DNA of 64,000 nt from Acinetobacter sp. Ac_5812 (GTDB taxonomy: Bacteria > Pseudomonadota > Gammaproteobacteria > Pseudomonadales > Moraxellaceae): contig NZ_LXUK01000002.1 of assembly GCF_013072695.1 (NCBI RefSeq), positions 109,600 through 173,599 on the forward strand, read 5' to 3'. A program made the position numbers and the translations under genes. Within the stretch, counting starts at the first letter, position 1. Each line of letters begins with the position of its first letter. This document shows, piece after piece, positions 1-9,092 of the stretch. The notes under the pieces are model-generated. The model did not search any database and was not told the DNA's origin. It saw nothing but the letters and a program-made list of their open reading frames with translations.

Positions 1-405
1 TGTGGCTCAGGCATCTTAGGTGTTGCGGCTTTATTACTCGGTGCTAAAAAAGTTTATGCGACTGATATTGACCCACAAGCGGTACTTGCGACAAAACAAA
101 ATGCAGAATTAAATGGTGTACTGGATCGTCTTTCTGTAGGATTACCCGAAGAATTTGATCAAGAATTTAAATCACAACAAGCAGATGTCCTTGTCGCCAA
201 TATTTTAGCGGCACCTTTAATGGCACTTGCGCCTGAATTCTCAACTTTAATAAAAAATGAGGGGGAGTTCGCACTTGCAGGTGTAATCGAAGAGCAAGTT
301 GCTGATGTTTCTAGTGTTTACTCACAGTTTTTTGATATATTAGAGATCGAAAAGCGTGAAGAAAACTGGTGTCGCATTTCAGGAAAACGTAAAACAACAA
401 TTTGA
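1..405 (+). CDS. prmA: Ribosomal protein L11 methyltransferase, C-terminal part (5' end outside window)
   Basis: The frame is open from base 1 to the TGA at 403-405. It reads as the SAM-binding methyltransferase domain of PrmA, which trimethylates ribosomal protein L11. Motif I ([15 protein letters not shown]) is at the very edge, the acidic loop of motif II (ATDIDPQA) follows, and the NILAAPL segment corresponds to the catalytic/substrate loop of the family (NILA/NPL). The N-terminal L11-recognition domain is missing only because the window starts inside the gene. The next gene begins 14 bases after the stop. Confidence is high because motif order and C-terminal length fit the family. Confidence 0.93.
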   Translation, partial: CGSGILGVAALLLGAKKVYATDIDPQAVLATKQNAELNGVLDRLSVGLPEEFDQEFKSQQADVLVANILAAPLMALAPEFSTLIKNEGEFALAGVIEEQVADVSSVYSQFFDILEIEKREENWCRISGKRKTTI

Positions 406-419
406 GAACATTGTTACTT

Positions 420-1280
420 ATGAGTGAAAAACAAACCCGCTGCCCTAAATGTTCAACTGTGTACAAAGTGACCCTTTCACAACTCAGTGTTGCACAGGGT
501 ATGGTTTGTTGTCCGAAATGTGTCATTAACTTTAATGCATTAACCAACTTATTAGAAACAGACAGTGAAGCGATCCCGACGCCTGTCAATCGCTCACTTT
601 TTTCTTCAATACAACCTGACAGCTCATTTGCAGAAAAGCAAATGCAGATTTTGAGCATCTTTGACCAGAAAATTGAAAACTCAAATATTGATTTATTGAC
701 CTATCTCAACAACCTCAATTATTTCAATACTGAACCTGTTACCGCCTTACCTAATTTAAATCTGTCTGAAGATACTTTACAAATTGACCATGAGAATAAT
801 GATAAACAACATGGTTGGCTGTATTACACGCTTTGGGGGCTCGGTAATATTGCTTTAATTTTAGTCTTTGCTTTTCAGATTTTATGGTTCAACCCAAAAC
901 TGATGCATGAAAGCCCAGCCTTGAATCAGATGTTTAATTATGCTTGCGGCATTTTCTCGTGCAAAACCAGTGATGAACAGTATAAATATCTTAGTTTTGA
1001 AAAAGTAAAAATTAAGCGTGGAGAAAAAGATGCCACTGTTTTTTCAGGTGTACTTCTAAATCATAATGAGAACAGCGTAGCACTGCCTCCTATTAAAGTC
1101 GTGCTCAAACAAAACGACGAAGCCGTTTTTAACGTAATGCTCAAACCACAAGATTATTTAGTCGACAGTTTGAAAACGATTCAACGCATTCCAACCAACA
1201 GCCCTTTTCGCTTCGAATTTACCCTTCCAAAAAGCAAAAATAGCTTCAATGACTATAGTTTAGAATTTGTACAGCCCTAA
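420..1280 (+). CDS. Zinc-ribbon membrane protein with DUF3426-type C-terminal domain
   Basis: This 286-residue protein begins with two CPKC knuckles (CPKCSTVY and CPKCVINF), the zinc-ribbon arrangement of the MJ0042/zinc_ribbon_5 type. A linker of about 100 residues follows, then one hydrophobic segment (around residues 136-160, WGLGNIALILVFAFQ) and a C-terminal extracytoplasmic domain of the DUF3426 kind. The start at 420 is preferred over an upstream in-frame TTG at 402 because it begins directly before the zinc ribbon. Function is unknown. It lies between prmA and fis, so it may be co-transcribed with prmA. Confidence 0.85.
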   Translation: MSEKQTRCPKCSTVYKVTLSQLSVAQGMVCCPKCVINFNALTNLLETDSEAIPTPVNRSLFSSIQPDSSFAEKQMQILSIFDQKIENSNIDLLTYLNNLNYFNTEPVTALPNLNLSEDTLQIDHENNDKQHGWLYYTLWGLGNIALILVFAFQILWFNPKLMHESPALNQMFNYACGIFSCKTSDEQYKYLSFEKVKIKRGEKDATVFSGVLLNHNENSVALPPIKVVLKQNDEAVFNVMLKPQDYLVDSLKTIQRIPTNSPFRFEFTLPKSKNSFNDYSLEFVQP

Positions 1281-1349
1281 AAGCTCAAAAAAGTGACAAA
1301 AAAACAAAAAAAAGTGCAGTTAATTTGCTCACTTTTTCGCTGACAGTGG

Positions 1350-1355
1350 TATGAT
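1350..1355 (+). promoter_or_regulatory. Candidate -10 element of the fis promoter
   Basis: A TATGAT hexamer followed by a GC-rich stretch (acgcgcc) lies about 300 bases before fis. The best -35 match, TTGCTC at 1325-1330, sits 19 bases upstream, longer than ideal. A GC-rich discriminator after the -10 is typical of growth-rate-controlled promoters such as fis of enterobacteria; its relevance here is inference. Confidence 0.45.
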
Positions 1356-1607
1356 ACGCGCCACGAATGCTTGACCTACTTACTCCTCGTAATTTATAGA
1401 CAATAAAATCGTTAAACGAACTGTGCTTTTACCCAATAAGCGCATTGTTGGTTTTTTTGTTTTTAAAAGTAGGCGGTAACAAATATTTAACTATTGTTAC
1501 GCTTATTTTTTACACAGCTCGAGGATTTGTGGCAAGCTAATAGTCCTTTTGTTTTAGAGTCACTGTTTTAGGATCTAAAACGGGGCTCAGTAATTTAGAC
1601 CACATTT

Positions 1608-1634
1608 ATATCACTTTACCCAAGTGATATTTTG
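1608..1634 (+). promoter_or_regulatory. Terminator-like hairpin in the fis leader
   Basis: ATATCACTT (1608-1616) and AAGTGATAT (1622-1630) form a perfect 9-bp stem with a 5-base loop, followed by TTTT, only 20 bases before the fis start codon. A second perfect 8-bp inverted repeat, GTTTTAGA/TCTAAAAC, lies at 1551-1581. The 1281-1653 leader has no plausible gene, so these structures may set fis expression by attenuation or RNA stability. Confidence 0.45.
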
Positions 1635-1653
1635 ATATTTCGGATTAACACGC

Positions 1654-1923
1654 ATGAATAGCAAATCTCCTATTTTTACGGCTCAATCTGATGTCGCTCT
1701 TCGCATCCATGTAGATCGCGCAGTTCGTCATTATTTTGCACAATTGCAAGGTGAGCAACCATCTCAAGTTTATGACATGGTTTTAGCAGAAATGGAGAAA
1801 CCTCTTTTATCTGTGGTCTTAGAATATACTCGCGGTAATCAAACACGTGCCGCTGAGATTTTAGGCCTTAACCGCGGAACTTTACGCAAAAAGTTAAAAG
1901 CTCACGGTTTAATGAGTGAATAA
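1654..1923 (+). CDS. fis: DNA-binding protein Fis
   Basis: The 89-residue product has the length and layout of Fis, a small homodimeric nucleoid protein that bends DNA and tunes rRNA, tRNA and recombination sites. The C-terminal helix-turn-helix is clear ([23 protein letters not shown], residues about 64-86, described here in part), preceded by the dimerisation helices. In enterobacteria fis follows dusB; here it follows prmA and a zinc-ribbon gene across a 373-base leader, so it is probably transcribed from its own promoter. A good intrinsic terminator follows at once, which makes it a single-gene unit. Confidence 0.93.
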   Translation: MNSKSPIFTAQSDVALRIHVDRAVRHYFAQLQGEQPSQVYDMVLAEMEKPLLSVVLEYTRGNQTRAAEILGLNRGTLRKKLKAHGLMSE

Positions 1924-1932
1924 TTGATAAAA

Positions 1933-1960
1933 TGCTCACGTTCTCGTGGGCATTTTTTTT
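1933..1960 (+). terminator. Intrinsic terminator after fis
   Basis: TGCTCACG (1933-1940) and CGTGGGCA (1945-1952) form an 8-bp stem with one G-U pair and a TTCT loop, followed by eight T residues. Confidence 0.85.
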
Positions 1961-2005
1961 GCCTTTTATTTTTAATCTGTAGACTTCAAACTGTTGACTA
2001 AAATC

Positions 2006-3580
2006 ATGACTATCAAACGTGCTTTAATCTCTGTTTCCGATAAAACTGGAATCGTTGAATTTGCTCAAAATCTTGCAGCTCTAGGGGTAGAAATTTTATC
2101 TACGGGCGGTACATATAAGTTGCTTAAAGACAACAATATCGCCGTAGTAGAAGTTTCTGAACATACAGGTTTTCCTGAAATGATGGATGGTCGTGTAAAA
2201 ACACTACATCCAAAAATTCATGGAGGCATCTTAGCGCGTCGTGGTCTGGACGAAGCAGTGATGCAAGAACACAACATCGATCCGATTGATCTAGTTGTTG
2301 TTAACCTGTATCCATTTGCAGCAACTGTTGCAAAACCGAACTGTTCACTTGCAGATGCAATCGAGAATATCGACATCGGTGGCCCGACCATGGTTCGTGC
2401 CGCTGCAAAGAACCATGCTTCAGTGGGCATCATCGTGAATGCAGCAGACTACGATACAGTCATTGCTGAATTAAAAGCAAATGGTGCACTTTCTTACGAA
2501 ACTCGTTTCGACCTAGCGGTAAAAGCATTTGAGCACACAGCACAATACGATGGCATGATCGCATCTTATTTAGGCGCACGTGTTGGCAAAACTGAAGGCG
2601 AAGCGGACCTGTTCCCGCGTACCTTCAATACCCAACTGAATAAAGTACAAGATTTACGTTATGGTGAAAACCCGCATCAAAATGCGGCTTTCTATGTTGA
2701 AGCAACAGCTCAAGAAGCATCTGTTTCCACTGCGAAGCAATTACAAGGTAAAGAGCTTTCTTATAACAATATTGCAGATACAGATGCGGCACTTGAATGT
2801 GTGAAATCATTTGCAAAGCCTGCTTGTGTTATCGTTAAACATGCCAACCCTTGCGGTGTTGCGGTTTCATTGGACGGCATTAAAGCAGCTTATGATCTTG
2901 CTTATGCAACCGATCCTGAGTCTGCTTTCGGTGGCATCATTGCATTCAACCGTGAGTTAGATGTCGCAACTGCACAAGCAATTGTAGATCGTCAGTTTGT
3001 TGAGGTGATTATTGCACCAAGCCTTGCAGATGGCGTACTTGAAATTACGGGTGCGAAAAAGAATGTACGTGTGTTGGTCTGTGGTGAGCTTCCAGCAATT
3101 GACGCTCGTGCAGCACAACTTGACTATAAGCGCGTAAACGGTGGTTTATTGGTTCAAGACCAAGACTTGGGCATGATCACCAAAGATGATCTTAAAGTTG
3201 TGACCAAGCGTGCACCAACTGAGCAAGAAATTGATGACTTAATCTTTGCTTGGAAAGTTGCGAAATATGTGAAGTCAAATGCAATTGTTTATGCCAAAGA
3301 TCGTCAAACCATTGGTGTAGGCGCTGGTCAAATGAGCCGTGTAAACTCGGCACGTATTGCAGCAATTAAAGCGGAACATGCTGGTTTAGTGGTTGAAGGT
3401 GCTGTGATGGCGTCTGATGCATTCTTCCCGTTCCGTGATGGTATTGATAATGCAGCTAAGGCTGGCATTAAATGTATTATCCAACCAGGCGGTTCAATGC
3501 GCGACGAAGAAACCATTGCAGCAGCAGATGAAGCTGGTATCGCAATGGTGTTCACTGGTATGCGTCACTTCCGTCACTAA
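2006..3580 (+). CDS. purH: Bifunctional AICAR formyltransferase / IMP cyclohydrolase
   Basis: The 524-residue protein carries out the last two steps of purine synthesis, formylating AICAR and closing the ring to IMP. The N-terminal MGS-like cyclohydrolase domain begins with [11 protein letters not shown] and contains the STGGT phosphate loop. The C-terminal transformylase domain contains the KHANPCG motif with its catalytic Lys-His pair near residue 265, and the protein ends in the MRHFRH tail typical of PurH. The ATG at 2006 is chosen over an in-frame TTG at 1994 because family members start with [12 protein letters not shown]. purD, from the same pathway, follows after a repeat-type hairpin. 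Confidence 0.97.
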   Translation: MTIKRALISVSDKTGIVEFAQNLAALGVEILSTGGTYKLLKDNNIAVVEVSEHTGFPEMMDGRVKTLHPKIHGGILARRGLDEAVMQEHNIDPIDLVVVNLYPFAATVAKPNCSLADAIENIDIGGPTMVRAAAKNHASVGIIVNAADYDTVIAELKANGALSYETRFDLAVKAFEHTAQYDGMIASYLGARVGKTEGEADLFPRTFNTQLNKVQDLRYGENPHQNAAFYVEATAQEASVSTAKQLQGKELSYNNIADTDAALECVKSFAKPACVIVKHANPCGVAVSLDGIKAAYDLAYATDPESAFGGIIAFNRELDVATAQAIVDRQFVEVIIAPSLADGVLEITGAKKNVRVLVCGELPAIDARAAQLDYKRVNGGLLVQDQDLGMITKDDLKVVTKRAPTEQEIDDLIFAWKVAKYVKSNAIVYAKDRQTIGVGAGQMSRVNSARIAAIKAEHAGLVVEGAVMASDAFFPFRDGIDNAAKAGIKCIIQPGGSMRDEETIAAADEAGIAMVFTGMRHFRH

Positions 3581-3602
3581 ATGATCTGAGTCTCAACGCA
3601 AT

Positions 3603-3709
3603 CCCCCTAAATCCCCCTTTAAAAAAGGGGGACTTACTTTTTCACTCGAATAAGCTTGCTCCCCTCTTTCTCAAAGAGGGGTTTGGGGGAGATTCAGGGG
3701 GACTTTTTT
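3603..3709. repeat. Nested C/G-rich inverted repeat between purH and purD
   Basis: Blocks CCCCCTAAATCCCCC (3603-3617) and GGGGGAGATTCAGGGGG (3685-3701) are near reverse complements. Inside them are two local hairpins: CCCCCTTTaaaaaaGGGGG at 3613-3631 and CCCCTCTTTctcAAAGAGGGG at 3661-3681. The outer arm runs into a T tract at 3704-3709, so the element can also terminate purH transcription. A 17-base piece (AATCCCCCTTTAAAAAA) recurs at 12265-12281, which suggests an interspersed repeat family. Confidence 0.75.
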
Positions 3710-3759
3710 ATTCTGAACAGGTATATTCTTAGATACTGAAAAAGGGAAATAACTTAATA

Positions 3760-5046
3760 ATGAATATTTTAGTTTTGGGTAGCGGTGGCCGTGAACATGC
3801 ACTTGCATGGAAAATCGCACAAGATGCAAAAGTCACTCAAGTGTTCGTTGCACCGGGTAATGCAGGCACGGCAACTGAAGACAAATGTACAAACGTAGCG
3901 CTTAATATTCTAGACAATTCAGCAATCATCGCATTTGCAAAAGCAAATGATATTGCATTGGTAATTGTTGGTCCTGAAGCACCATTAGTGAATGGTGTAG
4001 TCGATGCAGCACGTGAAGCTGGCTTAAAAATCTGGGGCCCAACCCAGTACGCTGCACAGCTTGAAGGTTCAAAAGCATTTGCCAAGCACTTCTTAAAACG
4101 CCACAACATTCCGACCGCTTTTTATGACGTTTTCACTGAAGTGGATGCGGCAAAAGCCTACGTTGAAAAAAATGGCGCACCTATCGTGATTAAAGCGGAT
4201 GGTCTAGCTGCAGGTAAAGGCGTAATCGTGGCAATGACCAACGAAGAAGCTTTTGCTGCGATTGACGATATGCTTGCAGGTAACAAGTTTGGCGATGCTG
4301 GTTCACGTGTCGTGATTGAGCAGTTCCTTGCGGGTGAAGAAGCTAGCTTTATTTGTATGATTGATGGCAACAACATTTTGCCAATGGCCACTTCACAAGA
4401 TCACAAACGTATTTTCGAAGGTGATGAAGGTCCAAACACGGGCGGTATGGGTGCTTACTCTCCTGCACCCGTCGTAACCTCAGAAGTCTTTGAACGTGTC
4501 ATGAATGAAGTGATGCGCCCTACTGTTGACGGTATGGCAGCGGATGGTCATGTTTATACTGGCTTCTTATATGCTGGCTTAATGATTGATGAACAAGGTC
4601 AACCCCGTGTGATCGAGTTCAACTGCCGCTTTGGTGACCCTGAAACTCAACCAATTATGATGCGCTTAAAATCATCTTTAGTTGATTTAGTTGAAGCAGG
4701 TATTGCAGGTAACCTACCAAGCGAAGCTGAATGGGATGAACGTAAATCAATTGGTATCGTACTCGCAGCGGAAGGTTATCCAGAAACCGTACGTAACGGT
4801 GATGTGATTTCAGGTCTTGGTCAATCTCCAGAAGACACCAAGATTTTCCATGCAGGCACGGCGATGAGTGCTGATGGACATGTGATTACTGCTGGTGGTC
4901 GCGTACTGTGTGTGACCGCACTGGGTGATACCGTACTTGAAGCACAAATCAATGCGCTAGAAGTATGTGGTCAAGTCACATTTACAGGTATGCAATACCG
5001 TAGTGACATCGGTTACCGCGCAATTGCTCGTGAAAAAGCTGAATAA
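3760..5046 (+). CDS. purD: Phosphoribosylamine-glycine ligase (GAR synthetase)
   Basis: The 428-residue protein ligates glycine to phosphoribosylamine with ATP, the second step of purine synthesis. The N-terminal motif VLGSGGREHALAWK, the ATP-grasp core (KADGLAAGKGVIVA near residue 145), the GPNTGGMGAYSPAP segment and the metal-binding EFNCRFGDPETQ motif are all present and in order. Length matches the family (about 430). An AAAGGG purine stretch lies 11-16 bases before the ATG. It is the second purine gene here, separated from purH by an inverted repeat. Confidence 0.97.
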   Translation: MNILVLGSGGREHALAWKIAQDAKVTQVFVAPGNAGTATEDKCTNVALNILDNSAIIAFAKANDIALVIVGPEAPLVNGVVDAAREAGLKIWGPTQYAAQLEGSKAFAKHFLKRHNIPTAFYDVFTEVDAAKAYVEKNGAPIVIKADGLAAGKGVIVAMTNEEAFAAIDDMLAGNKFGDAGSRVVIEQFLAGEEASFICMIDGNNILPMATSQDHKRIFEGDEGPNTGGMGAYSPAPVVTSEVFERVMNEVMRPTVDGMAADGHVYTGFLYAGLMIDEQGQPRVIEFNCRFGDPETQPIMMRLKSSLVDLVEAGIAGNLPSEAEWDERKSIGIVLAAEGYPETVRNGDVISGLGQSPEDTKIFHAGTAMSADGHVITAGGRVLCVTALGDTVLEAQINALEVCGQVTFTGMQYRSDIGYRAIAREKAE

Positions 5047-5062
5047 GCTTTGTTGAGCAAAA

Positions 5063-5086
5063 AAGCCTTCTTCGGAAGGCTTTTTT
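5063..5086 (+). terminator. Intrinsic terminator after purD
   Basis: AAGCCTTC (5063-5070) and GAAGGCTT (5075-5082) form a perfect 8-bp stem closed by a TTCG tetraloop and followed by T residues. Confidence 0.93.
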
Positions 5087-5655
5087 ATTCCATAAACCGC
5101 ATAAATATGAATTCTATATTCATTATTTAAATATAAAATTCAGAAAAATATATATTTATTATTCAATTGATTCCGCTCTCTATATTTTTGGAAAAATTCA
5201 TAAAACTATCATTTATTTATATTTACTTAGACCATAAATTTCTTCTAGCAAGCAGGTTGTTAAGCTGCAAAGTACAAGCTGTTCCACTATAACCGCCCAT
5301 AAATTGTTGCTATGATTGCCGAAATTTTAGATGTTGTTTTTATGTTAACTGTATATTCTTTTTCATTATTTTTAAATGTCTAGAATATTGAACCTAACAA
5401 AACAAATTGCAGCTAAATCCAAATTTGATTTGAAAATGAGATGAACAGTTGGTTCCTAACTGTATATACTGAATCGGAACATGAATATTCATCTACTTTT
5501 CGGATGTTGTAGATCTATCACACTTGTTCAAACTTTAAGAATAATTCAGGGATTGTTTTGAGTGCGATGTCAATTTACAACATACAAACCTATTGCAATC
5601 ATTAATGCTAGAGAAATGATGATTTTCTCGACATTTTTCCGATTAGGATTTATAC
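5087..5655. other. AT-rich intergenic region upstream of metQ
   Basis: No plausible gene is seen in these 569 bases. A small inverted repeat CAGTT-ggttcct-AACTG lies at 5447-5463. No SAM-riboswitch core could be recognised. A promoter for metQ presumably lies in the last 150 bases, but no hexamer pair stands out. Confidence 0.6.
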
Positions 5656-6531
5656 ATGAAAAAGCTGATTAGTCTTTTTTTAAGTGTATCTGTGTTATTA
5701 CTTGCGGCCTGCAGTAAACAACCAGATACCGCATCTACCGAACAAAAAGGTGATGCTGCTGCATTACAAACCGTTGTAATCGCTTCTACAGGTTCAGACG
5801 CTGATATTTGGCGTTATATCGCAACATTACCTGAAACCAAAGCTGCTGGCGTTAAACTCGAAATCAAGAACTTCACAGACTACGTTGCAATGAACACTGC
5901 AGCTGCAAACAAAGAAGTCGATTTGAATGCATTCCAATCTTACGCTTACCTTGTTGCATTCAATGCTGCAAATAAAGACAAGATTGCTCCTGTTTCAACC
6001 ACTTACTTAGAACCGATGGGTATCTACTCAAGTAAAGTAAAGAAAGTTGAAGAGTTTGCTGAAGGCGCAACCATTGCGATTCCAAATGACGGTGCCAATG
6101 AATCACGTGCTTTATTACTTTTACAAAGTGCTGGCTTGATCAAATTAAAAGCTAACTTCGATCCTGTAAAAGGCACGCCTGCTGACATTATCGAAAACAG
6201 CAAGAAAATCGTGATCAAACCTATCCAAATGGCAACAGCTGTACGTGTTAAAGACGAAGTTGATGCGATTCTATTGGGTAATACACTTGCAATGGAAGGC
6301 GGTTTAAACGTTCTTAAAGATGCAATCTACTATGAACCAGTTGATCAAAGCACCAAATTAAATGTCAATGTATTGGCAACTGCTGAATCACGTAAAGATG
6401 ATGCGGTGCTCCAAAAAGTTGGCGCGCTTTATCATACGGAAGCAGTGAAGCAATATGTTCAAGAACACTTTGCTGGTACCAAAGTTGACGTAAATAAACC
6501 AACAAGCTACCTCACAGAAGCAAATTCGTAA
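5656..6531 (+). CDS. metQ: Methionine ABC transporter substrate-binding lipoprotein (MetQ/NlpA family)
   Basis: The 291-residue product begins with a lipoprotein signal peptide ending in the lipobox LLAAC, so it is probably anchored by its lipidated cysteine near residue 20. The body has the NlpA/MetQ features: the TDYVAMN segment, the LNAFQSYAYL motif, the PVSTTYLEPMGIYS stretch and the IPNDGANESRALLLL motif. It would bind D/L-methionine or a related ligand in the periplasm for the MetNI importer encoded directly downstream. A terminator-like hairpin between metQ and metN suggests that binding protein is made in excess over the membrane complex. Confidence 0.9.
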   Translation: MKKLISLFLSVSVLLLAACSKQPDTASTEQKGDAAALQTVVIASTGSDADIWRYIATLPETKAAGVKLEIKNFTDYVAMNTAAANKEVDLNAFQSYAYLVAFNAANKDKIAPVSTTYLEPMGIYSSKVKKVEEFAEGATIAIPNDGANESRALLLLQSAGLIKLKANFDPVKGTPADIIENSKKIVIKPIQMATAVRVKDEVDAILLGNTLAMEGGLNVLKDAIYYEPVDQSTKLNVNVLATAESRKDDAVLQKVGALYHTEAVKQYVQEHFAGTKVDVNKPTSYLTEANS

Positions 6532-6551
6532 TATAATATCCTCAAATAAAA

Positions 6552-6580
6552 CAGGCAAAGTGATTTTGCCTGTTTTTTCT
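6552..6580 (+). terminator. Terminator/attenuator between metQ and metN
   Basis: CAGGCAAA (6552-6559) and TTTGCCTG (6565-6572) form an 8-bp stem with a 5-base loop, followed by TTTTTT. It lies inside an otherwise continuous metQ-metN-metI unit and could produce partial read-through. Confidence 0.8.
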
Positions 6581-6602
6581 TTTTTGCATAGTATTGACGA
6601 AC

Positions 6603-7631
6603 ATGATCCAATTTAAAAACATTTCGAAACACTATCAGTTGAAAGGTCAAACGATTAACGCGCTGGATCAGATCAATTTAGAGATCCCAGACGGTAGTAT
6701 CTTTGGCATTATTGGCTACAGTGGTGCAGGTAAAAGTACGCTTATCCGTATGATTAATTTACTTGAGCGCCCGACTCAGGGACAAGTGATCATTAATCAA
6801 AAAGATTTTACCGCAATGGATGCGCGTACACTTCGTCAAGAACGTGCAAATATCGGCATGATCTTTCAGCACTTCAATTTACTTCAGACCAAAACTGTGT
6901 CTGAAAATATTGAAATACCGCTGAAATTATTAGGTCATAGTAAAGCAGAGCGAGAAAAACGCCTTGCTGAATTACTTGATTTCATTGATCTCAAACATAA
7001 AAAAGATGCCTACCCTGACGAACTTTCAGGCGGGCAAAAACAACGTGTCGGGATTGCACGTGCACTCGCCAATCATCCTAAGATTTTACTCTGCGATGAA
7101 GCAACATCTGCACTTGACCCACAAACCACCAAATCTGTGTTGGCATTGTTGAAAAAGATTAACCAAGAACAGAACATCACCATTGTAATGGTCACCCATG
7201 AAATGGATGTAATCGAATCGGTATGCGATTATGTGGCGGTAATGGAGTCAGGTCATGTGATTGAAACTGGCCCGACACTGGATATTTTCAGTCAGCCACA
7301 GCATCCAACCACCAAAACCTTTATTCAAACGGTATTGCAACAACAGTTGCCGATCAATATTCTGAATAATCTTGAGCATAAGCATCACAATAGCATCTAT
7401 AGTTTGCAATTCTTGGGTACATCAGCACAAGAAACCGTGATTCAGGCTGCGATTAAGCAATTTGATATCAGTCTAAATATTCTTTTCGCGAACATGACAG
7501 AAATTAATGGCACGGTGATTGGACAGATGTTCATCCAACTCTTAGGTGATCCGCTGACCATTCAAGAAACTGTTAAATTTCTTGAGCTTCAAGGCGTGAA
7601 AGTTGAACAGTCTGGAGTGGTTAGCCAATGA
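6603..7631 (+). CDS. metN: Methionine import ATP-binding protein MetN
   Basis: The 342-residue ABC ATPase has a Walker A motif (GYSGAGKSTL), Q-loop region (IFQHFNLL), signature LSGGQKQR, Walker B (ILLCDEATSALD) and the switch histidine in MVTHEMD. Residues from about 265 on form the NIL domain, which in MetN binds methionine and mediates trans-inhibition. The ATG at 6603 (MIQFKNISK) is preferred over a TTG three codons earlier. Its last codons overlap metI by four bases (ATGA), indicating translational coupling. Substrate assignment to methionine follows from NIL domain and neighbours. Confidence 0.93.
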   Translation: MIQFKNISKHYQLKGQTINALDQINLEIPDGSIFGIIGYSGAGKSTLIRMINLLERPTQGQVIINQKDFTAMDARTLRQERANIGMIFQHFNLLQTKTVSENIEIPLKLLGHSKAEREKRLAELLDFIDLKHKKDAYPDELSGGQKQRVGIARALANHPKILLCDEATSALDPQTTKSVLALLKKINQEQNITIVMVTHEMDVIESVCDYVAVMESGHVIETGPTLDIFSQPQHPTTKTFIQTVLQQQLPINILNNLEHKHHNSIYSLQFLGTSAQETVIQAAIKQFDISLNILFANMTEINGTVIGQMFIQLLGDPLTIQETVKFLELQGVKVEQSGVVSQ

Positions 7632-8323
7632 GAGATTTAATCGTACAATGGTTGACTCAAGTCACCGCTCCGTTTTGGCATAGTTCTTTATCCATCGACC
7701 AGTTTGTGGCTGCACTACAAGAAACCTTCCAAATGGTGTTCTTCTCGCTGCTGTTTGGCTGTATTTGGGGCTTAATCCAAGGCATTACCTTAGTGGTGAC
7801 CCGCACTGGTGGCATCTTACAAAATCGCGCGATTTATTATTTCCTCAACCCAATTGTCAATGCCTTACGCTCCCTTCCCTTCATTATCCTATTGATTGCT
7901 GTTATTCCACTGACCAAAATGTTAGTTGGGACATCAATCGGGACTTGGGCAGCGATTGTACCCTTAACCATTTATGTCGGTCCGTATTTAGGTCGCTTAA
8001 TTGAAACTTCGTTACTTGAAGTAAATGAAGGCATTGTCGAATCCGCTCAAGCAATGGGTGCTTCGCCTTGGCAAATTATCTTTAAGTTTATTATCCCTGA
8101 AGCGCGTAGCTCTTTGATTCTGAATTTAACCACGGGTACGATCTCGCTCATCGGTGCGACAGCGATGGCGGGAGCCGTAGGCGCAGGTGGTATTGGTGAC
8201 TTGGCGATTTCTTATGGTTACCAACGTTTCGATACCAGCGTGGTGATTTTAACCGTGATTGTGTTATTGCTACTGGTTCAAATGGTACAAATGCTTGGTG
8301 ATTGGTTGGCTAAATTACGCTAA
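7628..8323 (+). CDS. metI: Methionine ABC transporter permease MetI
   Basis: The 231-residue inner-membrane permease shows five or six hydrophobic segments and the EAA loop typical of importers (EVNEGIVESAQAMGASPWQIIFKFIIPEA, about residues 136-165, where the EAA-like element docks with MetN). The GATAMAGAVGAGGIGDLA segment is characteristic of MetI. It overlaps metN by four bases, and a long perfect terminator hairpin follows at 8346, closing the operon. Confidence 0.94.
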   Translation: MRDLIVQWLTQVTAPFWHSSLSIDQFVAALQETFQMVFFSLLFGCIWGLIQGITLVVTRTGGILQNRAIYYFLNPIVNALRSLPFIILLIAVIPLTKMLVGTSIGTWAAIVPLTIYVGPYLGRLIETSLLEVNEGIVESAQAMGASPWQIIFKFIIPEARSSLILNLTTGTISLIGATAMAGAVGAGGIGDLAISYGYQRFDTSVVILTVIVLLLLVQMVQMLGDWLAKLR

Positions 8324-8345
8324 TTTTCATTCCATACTTGATTAA

Positions 8346-8377
8346 GGAATATATTGAAAACTCAATATATTCCTTTT
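8346..8377 (+). terminator. Intrinsic terminator after metI
   Basis: GGAATATATTGA (8346-8357) and TCAATATATTCC (8362-8373) form a perfect 12-bp stem with an AAAC loop, followed by TTTT. Confidence 0.9.
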
Positions 8378-8456
8378 ATTTTCCTCAAAAACTGACCAAA
8401 TGATATAAAATAATGCTCTATTAAAATAATAGTAAAAAATCCAGCAAGAGCACAAT

Positions 8457-9086
8457 ATGGCATCGCTTGAAATACTCACCACTTTTTTAATTACAACGTT
8501 TATTTTTGCTTATATTCCTGGCCCAGCAATGCTATATACCGCCGCACAAACTTTAGCAAAAGGGCAAAAATCTGGTTTCATGGCAACTTTAGGGCTTTTT
8601 ATAGGAGGATGTGCTCATATCATAGCCGCCGCAGTCGGGCTCACAACACTATTTCATTTATTTCCAGTTCTATACACCATCATTAAAGTCCTTGGTGCAT
8701 GTTGGTTAATCTGGTTAGGTATTAAACTCATCAAAGACACTCCAACATCCAACACGCTAAACACTGCTCAAGAAGAAATTGCAGGAAAAACACTCAAAGA
8801 AAGTATCTTGGTCGAAGTATTAAATCCTAAAACTGCGATTTTTTATCTCGCATTTTTACCTCAATTTATCAATAGTGCTTCTGAATCACCCGTCTGGCTA
8901 CAATTTGTCCTTCTAGGTTTAATCGTTAATACAATTTTTATTTCTGCAGATCTTGTATGCGTTTTTCTGGCTGAATTCGTCATGAGAAAAATGAATAAAT
9001 CCCAAAGTATCCAAAAAACTATGTCTATATTGGGTGGTTTAATCTTTATTTCTTTGGGCCTATTTCTGGTTTTGGGCCAACACTAA
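8457..9086 (+). CDS. LysE/RhtB-family amino-acid exporter
   Basis: The 209-residue membrane protein has about six hydrophobic helices and the LysE-family N-terminal signature (TFIFAYIPGPAMLYTAAQTLAKG) plus the mid-protein motif LNPKTAIFYLAFLPQF, which is diagnostic. Members export amino acids such as lysine, homoserine or threonine; the substrate here cannot be told. It is a single gene between the met operon and a convergent deacetylase-like gene whose stop lies six bases away. Confidence 0.9.
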   Translation: MASLEILTTFLITTFIFAYIPGPAMLYTAAQTLAKGQKSGFMATLGLFIGGCAHIIAAAVGLTTLFHLFPVLYTIIKVLGACWLIWLGIKLIKDTPTSNTLNTAQEEIAGKTLKESILVEVLNPKTAIFYLAFLPQFINSASESPVWLQFVLLGLIVNTIFISADLVCVFLAEFVMRKMNKSQSIQKTMSILGGLIFISLGLFLVLGQH

Positions 9087-9092
9087 ATCAGC

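Noticed and set aside
5087..5655. SAM riboswitch before metQ
   Set aside because: None of the SAM-class core motifs could be found in this AT-rich region.
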